From: Pseudomonas sp. PDM04
GTDB lineage: Bacteria; Pseudomonadota; Gammaproteobacteria; Pseudomonadales; Pseudomonadaceae
NCBI RefSeq assembly: GCF_014851765.1
Contig: NZ_JACVAI010000009.1
Coordinates: 186,001-250,000, forward strand
DNA: 64,000 nucleotides
Direction of reading: 5' to 3'
Part shown: piece after piece, positions 27,672 through 35,551 of the stretch
Layout of the letters: every line of letters begins with the position of its first letter
Position numbering within the stretch: the stretch's first letter is position 1
Made by a program: the position numbers and the translations under genes
Notes under the pieces: model-generated
The model's input: only the letters and a program-made list of their open reading frames with translations
What the model was told of the DNA's origin: nothing
The model's database searches: none

Positions 27672-28724
27672 ATGAGTAAATTCTGGAGCCCGTTCGTCAA
27701 GAACCTGGTGCCCTACGTACCGGGCGAGCAACCGAAACTGGCGAAACTGGTGAAGCTCAACACCAACGAAAATCCGTACGGCCCATCGCCCAAGGCGTTG
27801 GCCGCCATGCAGGCCGAGCTCAACGACAACCTGCGCCTGTACCCGGACCCGAACAGCGACCTGCTGAAGAACGCCGTCGCCCGCTATTACGGGGTGAAGA
27901 GCGATCAGGTGTTCCTCGGCAATGGTTCCGACGAAGTCCTGGCGCACGTTTTCCACGGCTTGTTGCAGCACGATAAACCGCTGCTGTTCCCGGACATCAG
28001 CTACAGCTTCTATCCGGTCTACGCCGGGTTGTACGGCATCACGTTCGAGGCGGTGCCGCTGGACGCGCAGTTCCAGATCGATCCGGCGGACTACGCGAAG
28101 CCGAACGGCGGGATCATTTTCCCCAACCCGAACGCCCCGACCGGTTGCCTGCTGGCCCTGGACGCGGTCGAGCAGATCCTCAAGGCCAGCCCGGATTCGG
28201 TGGTCGTGGTGGACGAGGCCTACATCGACTTCGGGGGTGAAACCGCGATCAGTCTGGTGGACCGCTATCCGAACCTGCTGGTCACCCAGACCCTGTCCAA
28301 ATCCCGTTCGCTGGCCGGCCTGCGGGTTGGCCTGGCGGTGGGGCATCCGGACCTGATCGAGGCGCTGGAGCGGATCAAGAACAGCTTCAACTCCTACCCG
28401 CTGGACCGCCTGGCGAACGTCGGGGCGGCGGCGGCCTTCGAAGATCGTGAGTACTTCGACAAGACCTGCCGCCTGGTGATCGAAAGCCGCGAATGGGTCA
28501 CCGCACAACTGCAGGCCAAGGGTTTTGAAGTGCTGCCGTCGGCCGCCAACTTCATCTTCGCCCGTCATCCGCAGCACGATGCGGCAGGCCTGGCGGCGAA
28601 GTTGCGCGAGCAAGGGGTCATCGTCCGGCACTTCAAGCAGGAGCGCATTGCGCAATTCCTGCGAATTTCGATCGGTACGCCGGAGCAGAATCAGGCCTTG
28701 ATCGAGGGGCTTGGGCAACTCTGA
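27672..28724 (+). CDS. hisC: Histidinol-phosphate aminotransferase
   Basis: A 350-residue PLP-dependent class I/II aminotransferase converting imidazole acetol phosphate to histidinol phosphate. The PLP lysine is in LSKSRSLAGLRVG, and the VKLNTNENPYGPSP start and NPNAPTG motif are typical. It follows hisD by two bases. A second, differently placed hisC (with aroA) is common in pseudomonads, so this copy is the his-cluster paralogue. Confidence 0.95.
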   Translation: MSKFWSPFVKNLVPYVPGEQPKLAKLVKLNTNENPYGPSPKALAAMQAELNDNLRLYPDPNSDLLKNAVARYYGVKSDQVFLGNGSDEVLAHVFHGLLQHDKPLLFPDISYSFYPVYAGLYGITFEAVPLDAQFQIDPADYAKPNGGIIFPNPNAPTGCLLALDAVEQILKASPDSVVVVDEAYIDFGGETAISLVDRYPNLLVTQTLSKSRSLAGLRVGLAVGHPDLIEALERIKNSFNSYPLDRLANVGAAAAFEDREYFDKTCRLVIESREWVTAQLQAKGFEVLPSAANFIFARHPQHDAAGLAAKLREQGVIVRHFKQERIAQFLRISIGTPEQNQALIEGLGQL

Positions 28725-28809
28725 CGGGTGGGTTAACGCGGTTCCCGGTTTTTCGTGGGAACTGCGTCATGCCGTGAGAATCGCCATGCGTCTTGCGCCC
28801 GGCTCTACT

Positions 28810-29226
28810 TTAACGCTTGTCTGCTTTGAAGTTGATGATGGCGCTGTCATCGTCTCCAAATGTCATGACGATGTTGGCCTCGACTGTTCGATAAGCGTTC
28901 TTGAAGGCCCCGGTGATGGCACCCGTCCTTGGTTCATGACGGGTGTTGTCATAAACCAGAACCCAGCTGTAACGGTGCGGTGTTTTACCTTTCTCGTAAA
29001 ACTCCTGAAAGTTCATCGGCGGATTGTCGGTAAAACTTGCAATGAATACATCGTTCTCCGTTCCGCCCCTCGAGCTGCCCTCTGCCTGTAAAAAGGTGGC
29101 GTAAACCAGGCTCTGGTTGAAATAGACGATCTTCGACTTGAGCGTCTGCCCCTTCCAATTGATGGTGGCCTCTCCTATCTCGAATTCCCTGACGGATTTA
29201 ACGTCAAACTCCTGTTGAGTTCCCAT
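28810..29226 (-). CDS. Orphan conserved-hypothetical protein, low G+C
   Basis: I do not recognise this 138-residue protein. It has no signal peptide or membrane helix, looks beta-rich, and holds several aromatic residues (VYFNQSLVYATFLQ, YSWVLVYDN). A strong GAGGAAGG ribosome site 6-7 bases before ATG 29226 supports real translation. Rough counts give about 50% G+C against about 62% around it, which suggests recent acquisition. It lies alone between hisC, which it faces tail to tail, and a REPIN. Confidence 0.65.
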   Translation of the reverse strand: MGTQQEFDVKSVREFEIGEATINWKGQTLKSKIVYFNQSLVYATFLQAEGSSRGGTENDVFIASFTDNPPMNFQEFYEKGKTPHRYSWVLVYDNTRHEPRTGAITGAFKNAYRTVEANIVMTFGDDDSAIINFKADKR

Positions 29227-29342
29227 GAGCCTTCCTCACGCAGTTTGAAAGTTATCTGCCGGGAAAGCATAGGGTTGTGAATAGTTATCAGTCACTGTCA
29301 GAAATGACAGGGGGTTTAGACCTTATTGAAATAAAGACAGGT

Positions 29343-29429
29343 GTGGGAGCGAGCCTGCTGGCGATAGCTATTTTCAACTCATTATCCGTGCCGGAATTGA
29401 GCTCCTGGCTCGAGCAGGCTCGCTCCCAC
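29343..29429. repeat. REPIN (two inverted REP sequences)
   Basis: GTGGGAGCGAGCCTGCT at 29343-29359 is repeated as its exact complement at 29413-29429, with a variable AT-richer spacer. This is the paired REP arrangement common between genes in the P. fluorescens group. Confidence 0.88.
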
Positions 29430-29442
29430 TTTAGAGGGCGAT

Positions 29443-30162
29443 CTATTCGTGATGCGCTTCGCCCAGGAAGGTCAGCGAGCTGAACAACCCGCGGCTGCTG
29501 ATATCTGCACTGTCCTTCACCGGCACTTGCACCTGCGCTGCAATCACATTCAGCCCCTCATTGCGCACCAGAACCTGCGCCCGCCCGTCCTTGTCGGTTT
29601 CGGTGCTCAGGGTATTCGGTGCATTGCGATAGTCGCCGATCAACTTCACGCCTGCCGCCGGCTTTCCATCCAGCAGGACCCGGACCGGCAGTGAGTTGCC
29701 CGGTCCGACGGTCAGTGGATCGACCTCCGGCAGAATCAGCAATTTGATCGAGTCGAGTTTGGGCAGCTTCGCCCCCGGCTGATAAATCGCCAGGCTGTAC
29801 TTGAAGGTCTGGGTCGACTCGATGGCTCCCGGCACTTTGCTGCGCCCCTCGTTGATCCACTTTTTGTCTGCGGTCTGCGACCACATGCCGTTGTTCAAGG
29901 CCACGGCGATGATGGCAGGTGGTTGCAGCGCTTGCAGGCGGGCGTGATCGGCCAGGCGTTGCACGGTCACCGGAATCATTCTGCCGTTGACGTCATACGC
30001 CCAGGCACCGCTGATTTTCTGCGCCTTGAATGCGTTGTCTTCGGCGCCGTGGCCGTAGATCACTTCGAGGTGGCCGCGACGTTGTTCGGTCCACAGGCCA
30101 TGGGCCGAAACCTGGGTGGCGAACAGCAGGCCGAGCAAGGCCAGGGATTTGACAGGGAGCAT
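29443..30162 (-). CDS. DUF4198 periplasmic protein, partner of TonB receptor
   Basis: A 239-residue exported protein with a clean signal peptide (about 20 residues, cleavage after VSAHG region) and a mature start rich in His (HGLWTEQRRGHLEVIYGHG). It belongs to the DUF4198 family, whose members accompany nickel/cobalt and related metal uptake genes. An Ig-like beta domain is likely in the C-terminal half, which ends in GEAHHE. It follows the TonB receptor gene by only 12 bases, so the two are co-expressed. Metal binding in the periplasm is inferred. Confidence 0.75.
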   Translation of the reverse strand: MLPVKSLALLGLLFATQVSAHGLWTEQRRGHLEVIYGHGAEDNAFKAQKISGAWAYDVNGRMIPVTVQRLADHARLQALQPPAIIAVALNNGMWSQTADKKWINEGRSKVPGAIESTQTFKYSLAIYQPGAKLPKLDSIKLLILPEVDPLTVGPGNSLPVRVLLDGKPAAGVKLIGDYRNAPNTLSTETDKDGRAQVLVRNEGLNVIAAQVQVPVKDSADISSRGLFSSLTFLGEAHHE

Positions 30163-30174
30163 GGAGACGTCCTT

Positions 30175-32280
30175 TTACAGGGTGAGGGTCAGGCTGACGG
30201 TGAAGTTGCGTGGCTCGCCGGGGTTGACCCAGTAGTTGCTGTACGAGCGCTCGAAATACTTTTCGTCGAAAACGTTGTTCAGGTTCAGGCCCAGGGTGAC
30301 GTGGTCGCTGGCCTGGTAATGGGCCAACAGGTCGACGGTGTGATAGGCGGGCAGTTCGAAGTCGCTGCCGGCCTCGCCCGAGCGATCTGCGACATACGTG
30401 AACGCCGCGCCGACGTCGGAGCCGCGCAAGCGGCCGTCCTGAAATTCATAAACCCCCAGCAGGCTGCCGCTGCGCTTGGCCACCCCGAGGATGCGACTGC
30501 CGGTGGGAATCACGGCGTCGCCCTGGGTCACTTCGGCATCGATGTAGGCGAAGGCGCCGATGATGCGCACGGCGTCGCTCACTTGCCCGCTGACTTGCAG
30601 ATCGAAACCCTGGCTGCGGGCCTTGCCCATGGCGCGGCTGGTATCGGTGCCGGGATCGAGGGCGAGGACGTTTTCCTTGTCGATATGAAAGAAGGCGAGG
30701 GTGCTGCTCAAACGGTCGTCGAACAGCTGGTTCTTGATCCCGACCTCGTAGCCGACGCCTTCTTCCGGGTCGAAGGACCGGCCCTTGGCGTCCAGGCCAT
30801 TGTTCGGTTTGAACGAGGTGGAGGCATTGGCGAACACGCCGGTTTGCGGAGTCAGTTGATAGAGCAGACCGGCGCGTTGGGTCAGGGCATCGTGGGTCTG
30901 GCGGCTGGCAGCGCCCCGGGTGTGGTCGTCGATGCGTTGCTCGAAATGTTCGAAACGCGCGCCGATCATTCCGCGCAGTTTGTCGGTGAAGACGATCTGG
31001 TCCTGCACGTTCAGCGCATGGCTTTCGACGTGTTCGAAGAAATCAGTCCCCGAACGCGCGCCATTGGGTTTTGCCTGGCCGTATACCGGTTGGTAGATGT
31101 CGATGGCGTAGGGGCCGCCGGCGAGGGTGGTGACACGCTCGTCCTTGCGATAGTTCTCGTACTCGCTGCCGACCAGCAGTTCGTGCTGCCAGCTGCCGAT
31201 GTCGAACAGGCCGCGCAGTTCGAGTTGGGTGATGCTGTCGTGCCATTGGTTGTCACGCTCGCGATAACGCCGGTTGACCGTGTGGCCATCGGCGTTGAGT
31301 GCACGTTGTTCGGAGGCGAAGCCCCAGAGTTTGCCTTCCTTGTAATGGCTGGCCAGGCGCAGTTTCCAGCGGTCGTTCAGATGATGTTCGAGCGCGGCCT
31401 GGAGCTTGTTGTTGTGGTTGTCGATATCGCCGTCGTCAGGCTCGCCGAGAAAGGTCGAGCGCGAGACGCCGCTCCAGCGGTTGTCGGGCGCGACGACGCC
31501 GCGGTCGAAGGTCGAGCGGTGGCGGACGAATTCGCTTTCCACCAACAGGGTCGTGTCGGGGTTCAGTTGCCAGCTGAAGGAGGGGGCGACGAACACCCGA
31601 TTGCGGGTGACGTGATCGCGAAAGCTGTGGCCGTCCTCGACGGCGAAGTTGACCCGCGCCAGCACATCGCCCTGCTGGTCCAACGGCGTGTTGACGTCCA
31701 GTGCGGTGCGGTAGCGATCCCAGCTGCCAGCGCTGGTTTGCAGGGTGGTGAAGGCTTCGCGCTGTGGCTTCTTGGTGACGATGTTCACCGTGCCGCCCGG
31801 ATCGCCCCGGCCATAGAGGCTGGCCGCCGGGCCCTTGAGCACTTCGATGCGTTCGATGCCGGCCACGTCCGGCGTGCTCGGGTAGCCGCGATTGGCACTG
31901 AAGCCGTCCTGGTAGAACTCCGAAGTGGTGAAGCCGCGCACGCTGTATTCGTAGAGCGTCAGCCCGCCAAAATCGTTCTGTTTCGATACGCCTCCCGCGA
32001 AGTCCAGTGCGCGCTCGACGCGGGTGCTGCCCAGATCCTTGAGTACGCTGGCCGGCACCACGCTGATGGCCTGGGGGATATCGGCAATGGCGGTGTCGGT
32101 TTTGGTGGCGCTGGCCGACCGCGTGGCGCGATACCCCTTGACGGGCCCGGTGGGGGATTCGTAGTCGGAGGTGACGCTGATGGCCTCCAGTTCCAGGCTC
32201 AGCGGTTCTGCGCCAAGCAGCGGATCAGTCAGCAATCCAAGGGTCAGGCCGAGCAGCGAGGCCTTTTTTCGAGACGACAT
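30175..32280 (-). CDS. TonB-dependent outer-membrane receptor (siderophore/metal type)
   Basis: A 701-residue receptor with signal peptide (about 28 residues), a TonB-box-like LEAISVT, a plug domain (about 55-160; IADIPQAISVVPASVLKDLG, GPAASLYGRGDPGGTVNIVTKKP) and a 22-strand barrel ending in SLTLTL. The plug pattern is that of the ferric-siderophore subfamily. ATG 32280 gives a good leader; a TTG five codons earlier is possible. The DUF4198 partner suggests a metal other than ferric iron as cargo. The start codon lies within a 49-bp palindrome. Confidence 0.9.
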   Translation of the reverse strand: MSSRKKASLLGLTLGLLTDPLLGAEPLSLELEAISVTSDYESPTGPVKGYRATRSASATKTDTAIADIPQAISVVPASVLKDLGSTRVERALDFAGGVSKQNDFGGLTLYEYSVRGFTTSEFYQDGFSANRGYPSTPDVAGIERIEVLKGPAASLYGRGDPGGTVNIVTKKPQREAFTTLQTSAGSWDRYRTALDVNTPLDQQGDVLARVNFAVEDGHSFRDHVTRNRVFVAPSFSWQLNPDTTLLVESEFVRHRSTFDRGVVAPDNRWSGVSRSTFLGEPDDGDIDNHNNKLQAALEHHLNDRWKLRLASHYKEGKLWGFASEQRALNADGHTVNRRYRERDNQWHDSITQLELRGLFDIGSWQHELLVGSEYENYRKDERVTTLAGGPYAIDIYQPVYGQAKPNGARSGTDFFEHVESHALNVQDQIVFTDKLRGMIGARFEHFEQRIDDHTRGAASRQTHDALTQRAGLLYQLTPQTGVFANASTSFKPNNGLDAKGRSFDPEEGVGYEVGIKNQLFDDRLSSTLAFFHIDKENVLALDPGTDTSRAMGKARSQGFDLQVSGQVSDAVRIIGAFAYIDAEVTQGDAVIPTGSRILGVAKRSGSLLGVYEFQDGRLRGSDVGAAFTYVADRSGEAGSDFELPAYHTVDLLAHYQASDHVTLGLNLNNVFDEKYFERSYSNYWVNPGEPRNFTVSLTLTL

Positions 32281-32324
32281 GTTATGTTGTTCCAATTGTT
32301 AGAATTGAAACAATATAACATGTC
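32276..32324. promoter_or_regulatory. 49-bp near-perfect palindrome over TonB receptor start
   Basis: Arms 32276-32297 and 32303-32324 (22 bp each, 20 matching) surround a 5-bp centre. Each arm holds TGTTAT followed by TTGTT. The receptor ATG (32280-32278, minus strand) is inside one arm, and a TATATT that could be a -10 (32317-32312) is in the other. It may be an operator for a Fur/Zur-type dimer or an mRNA hairpin hiding the start codon. The TGTTATA half resembles half a Zur box, a weak match. Confidence 0.7.
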
Positions 32325-32367
32325 TAATGAGAATGTCTTCCAATGGCCCGAAAGGTTCGGGTCCGGC

Positions 32368-33528
32368 TTAGTTCTCTTCTTTTTCCTTCACCGGCGCCGG
32401 CGGCGGACGCAGGCCGATTTCCGCCGTGAGCTTGAGTTCCTTGCCGTTGCGCATCACCTGGATGGTGACCTTGTCGGTCGGTTTGATCCGCGCCACCTGG
32501 TTCATCGAGCGACGGCCATCACCGGCCGGTTCGCCATCGATGGTCAGGATCACGTCACCCAGTTGCAGGCCCGCTTTCTGCGCCGGGCCGTCACGGAAAA
32601 TCCCCGCGACCACGATGCCTGGACGCCCAGAGAGGCCAAACGATTCCGCCAGTTCCTGGGTCAGCGGCTGCACTTCAATCCCGAGCCAGCCGCGAATCAC
32701 CTGGCCGTGCTCGATGATCGACTTCATCACTTCCATCGCCAGTTTCACCGGGATCGCGAAACCGATGCCTTGCGAACCGCCGGACTTGGAGAAGATGGCC
32801 GTGTTGATGCCGGTCAGGTTGCCATTGGCATCCACCAGTGCGCCGCCGGAGTTGCCCGGGTTGATCGCAGCGTCGGTCTGGATGAAGTCTTCATAGTTGT
32901 TCAGGCCCAACTGGTTGCGGCCGGTGGCGCTGATGATGCCCATGGTCACGGTCTGGCCCACGCCGAACGGGTTGCCGATGGCCAGCGCCACGTCGCCGAT
33001 GCGGATGTTGTCGGAACGGCCGACAGTGATCGAGGGAAGGTTCTTCAAATCGATCTTCAGCACCGCCAGGTCGGTTTCCGGGTCACTGCCGATCACGCGG
33101 GCCAGGGTTTCCCGGCCATCCTTGAGCGCGACGACAATCTGGTCGGCGCCGCTGGTCACGTGGTTGTTGGTCAGCAGGTAACCTTCCGGGCTCATGATCA
33201 CACCGGAGCCGAGGCTCGATTCCATGCGCTTCTGCTTGGGCGAGTTGTCGCCAAAGAAGCGCCGGAACTGCGGGTCTTCGAACAGCGGGTGGTTCGGCCG
33301 GCTGACCACCTTGGTGGTGTACAGGTTCACCACCGATGGCGCAGCGATGGTCACGGCGTCCGCATAGGACACCGGGCCCTGCTGCGTAGTGGTGGTTTGC
33401 GGGGCTTGCTGCAGGTTGACGTCGAGGCTCGGGAGCCCGACCCACTCCGGGTAACGCTGGATAATCAACAGAGCGATAAGCACGCCGGCCAACAGCGGCC
33501 AGCCGGAAAAACGCAGCGCCTTGAGCAT
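32368..33528 (-). CDS. algW: AlgW, DegS-type periplasmic protease
   Basis: A 386-residue inner-membrane-anchored serine protease that starts the cleavage of anti-sigma factor MucA under envelope stress, releasing AlgU. One N-terminal helix (about residues 11-24) anchors it; the catalytic triad is H123 (NNHV), D153 (TDLAVLK) and S227 (GNSGG), and a single PDZ domain occupies about 265-365. The numbering agrees with AlgW of P. aeruginosa. It is divergent from the Nif3-like gene. Confidence 0.95.
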   Translation of the reverse strand: MLKALRFSGWPLLAGVLIALLIIQRYPEWVGLPSLDVNLQQAPQTTTTQQGPVSYADAVTIAAPSVVNLYTTKVVSRPNHPLFEDPQFRRFFGDNSPKQKRMESSLGSGVIMSPEGYLLTNNHVTSGADQIVVALKDGRETLARVIGSDPETDLAVLKIDLKNLPSITVGRSDNIRIGDVALAIGNPFGVGQTVTMGIISATGRNQLGLNNYEDFIQTDAAINPGNSGGALVDANGNLTGINTAIFSKSGGSQGIGFAIPVKLAMEVMKSIIEHGQVIRGWLGIEVQPLTQELAESFGLSGRPGIVVAGIFRDGPAQKAGLQLGDVILTIDGEPAGDGRRSMNQVARIKPTDKVTIQVMRNGKELKLTAEIGLRPPPAPVKEKEEN

Positions 33529-33630
33529 GAAGCACGTCCTGAGAGGTTGCAGGCGGTATGAGACCGCTCATAATGTCGCGCATTATACGAGGCCGCGCGC
33601 GCCTCTGAACGGGATATTTAGGAGTCTTTT

Positions 33631-34389
33631 ATGGCCGTCGCCCTGAGCACACTCGTCGAAGAAGCCGACCGTTACTTGAACAGTGCCAGGATCGCCGATT
33701 ATTGCCCCAACGGATTGCAAGTCGAAGGTCGTCCGCAGGTCATGCGCATTGTCAGTGGCGTCACCGCCAGCCAGGCATTGCTGGACGCTGCCGTCGACGC
33801 GCAGGCCGACCTGGTGCTGGTGCATCACGGCTATTTCTGGAAGGGCGAAAACCCGTGCATCACTGGCATGAAGCAACGCCGGTTGAAAACCCTGCTCAAG
33901 CACGACATCAGCCTGCTGTCCTATCACCTGCCGCTGGACCTGCACCCCGAGGTCGGCAACAACGTGCAACTGGCGCGTCAGTTGGACATCACCGTCGAAG
34001 GCCCGCTCGACCCGGACAACCTGAAAGTGGTGGGCCTGGTCGGCTCGCTGAATGAGCCGGCGACCCCACGGGATTTCGCCCGCCGGGTGCAGGAGGTCAT
34101 GGGCCGCGAACCATTGCTGATCGAAGGCAGCGAAATGATCCGCAGGGTCGGCTGGTGCACGGGCGGCGGCCAGGGTTACATCGACCAGGCGGTCCTGGCC
34201 GGCGTCGACCTGTACCTCAGCGGCGAGGCTTCCGAGCAGACCTTTCACAGCGCCCGGGAAAACGGCATCAGCTTCATCGCCGCCGGTCACCACGCCACCG
34301 AACGCTACGGCGTTCAGGCGTTGGGCGATTATCTGGCGCGACGCTTTGCCGTTGAACACATCTTCATCGATTGCCCGAATCCGATCTGA
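33631..34389 (+). CDS. Nif3-like dinuclear metal-centre protein
   Basis: A 252-residue protein of the Nif3/YbgI/DUF34 family, which forms toroidal hexamers with two metals per subunit; GTP cyclohydrolase-like or metabolite-repair roles have been proposed, but none is settled. Metal ligands are suggested by LVLVHHGYFW, the LPLDLHPEVGNN histidine and the late AAGHHATERYGVQAL. It stands between algW and cysD, the normal Pseudomonas order. Confidence 0.9.
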   Translation: MAVALSTLVEEADRYLNSARIADYCPNGLQVEGRPQVMRIVSGVTASQALLDAAVDAQADLVLVHHGYFWKGENPCITGMKQRRLKTLLKHDISLLSYHLPLDLHPEVGNNVQLARQLDITVEGPLDPDNLKVVGLVGSLNEPATPRDFARRVQEVMGREPLLIEGSEMIRRVGWCTGGGQGYIDQAVLAGVDLYLSGEASEQTFHSARENGISFIAAGHHATERYGVQALGDYLARRFAVEHIFIDCPNPI

Positions 34390-34403
34390 GCCAGCCTTGT
34401 TTC

Positions 34404-34485
34404 CCCTGTGGGAGCGAGACCTGCTTGCCGGCGATGGCGTGCGCACACTCACACCGGATTTGCGAGCAGGCCCGCTCCCACAGGG
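34404..34485. repeat. REPIN upstream of cysD
   Basis: CCCTGTGGGAGCG at the left end and its complement CGCTCCCACAGGG at the right end (to 34485) mark a paired REP element in the 235-bp gap between the Nif3-like gene and cysD. The left copy is imperfect inside (GAGACCTGCTTGCCGG). Confidence 0.85.
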
Positions 34486-34624
34486 CGCTGTGCGCCCAAA
34501 CAGGCAGGCATATTCATATACCCTTTCGATCTATCCGGCGTCCTGATTAGAAGAGGTCGCTGTGCTAGGATTCCTCGCTCGAACACGGCCCGCTGGCCGT
34601 TCATAAAAGTTTTCGTGAGTAGCC

Positions 34625-35542
34625 ATGGTCGACAAACTGACGCATCTGAAACAGCTGGAGGCGGAAAGCATCCACATCATCCGCGAGGTGGCCGCCGAGT
34701 TCGACAACCCGGTGATGCTGTACTCCATCGGTAAAGACTCCGCCGTGATGCTGCACCTGGCACGCAAGGCATTTTTCCCCGGCAAGCTGCCGTTTCCGGT
34801 GATGCACGTCGACACTCGCTGGAAATTCCAGGAGATGTACGCCTTCCGCGACAAGATGGTTGCAGACCTGGGCCTGGACCTCATCACCCACGTCAACCCG
34901 GACGGTGTGGCGCAAGGCATCAACCCGTTCACCCACGGCAGTGCCAAGCACACCGACATCATGAAGACCGAAGGCCTGAAGCAGGCCCTGGACAAGCATG
35001 GTTTCGACGCCGCCTTCGGTGGTGCCCGCCGCGACGAAGAGAAATCCCGCGCCAAGGAGCGCGTGTACTCGTTCCGCGACAGCAAGCACCGTTGGGACCC
35101 GAAGAACCAGCGTCCCGAGCTGTGGAACGTCTACAACGGCAAGGTCAACAAGGGGGAGTCGATCCGTGTCTTCCCGCTGTCGAACTGGACCGAACTGGAC
35201 ATCTGGCAGTACATCTACCTCGAAGGCATCCCGATCGTGCCGCTGTATTTCGCCGCCGAGCGTGAAGTGATCGAGAAGAACGGCACCCTGATCATGATCG
35301 ACGACGAGCGCATCCTCGAGCACCTGAGCGATGAAGACAAGGCACGCATCGTCAAAAAGAAAGTGCGTTTCCGTACCCTTGGTTGCTACCCGTTGACGGG
35401 CGCGGTGGAGTCCGAGGCCGAAAGCCTCACGGACATCATTCAGGAAATGCTCCTGACGCGAACTTCCGAGCGCCAGGGCCGTGTCATCGACCACGATGGC
35501 GCAGGCTCGATGGAAGACAAGAAACGTCAAGGTTATTTCTAA
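34625..35542 (+). CDS. cysD: Sulfate adenylyltransferase subunit 2
   Basis: A 305-residue ATP-pyrophosphatase subunit of ATP sulfurylase, which adenylates sulfate to APS. The PP-loop-type SIGKDSAVMLHLARKAF motif and GGARRDEEKSRAKER are visible. It pairs with CysN, encoded 9 bases downstream, whose GTPase drives the reaction. Control by CysB is expected from the pathway but no site was identified with confidence in the short upstream region, much of which is a REPIN. Confidence 0.97.
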   Translation: MVDKLTHLKQLEAESIHIIREVAAEFDNPVMLYSIGKDSAVMLHLARKAFFPGKLPFPVMHVDTRWKFQEMYAFRDKMVADLGLDLITHVNPDGVAQGINPFTHGSAKHTDIMKTEGLKQALDKHGFDAAFGGARRDEEKSRAKERVYSFRDSKHRWDPKNQRPELWNVYNGKVNKGESIRVFPLSNWTELDIWQYIYLEGIPIVPLYFAAEREVIEKNGTLIMIDDERILEHLSDEDKARIVKKKVRFRTLGCYPLTGAVESEAESLTDIIQEMLLTRTSERQGRVIDHDGAGSMEDKKRQGYF

Positions 35543-35551
35543 GGGGCTGTC

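Noticed and set aside
29923..33561. A 1212-codon open frame on the plus strand opposite the TonB receptor and algW
   Set aside because: It runs antisense to two well-supported genes, lacks motifs and ribosome site, and reflects third-position G+C bias.
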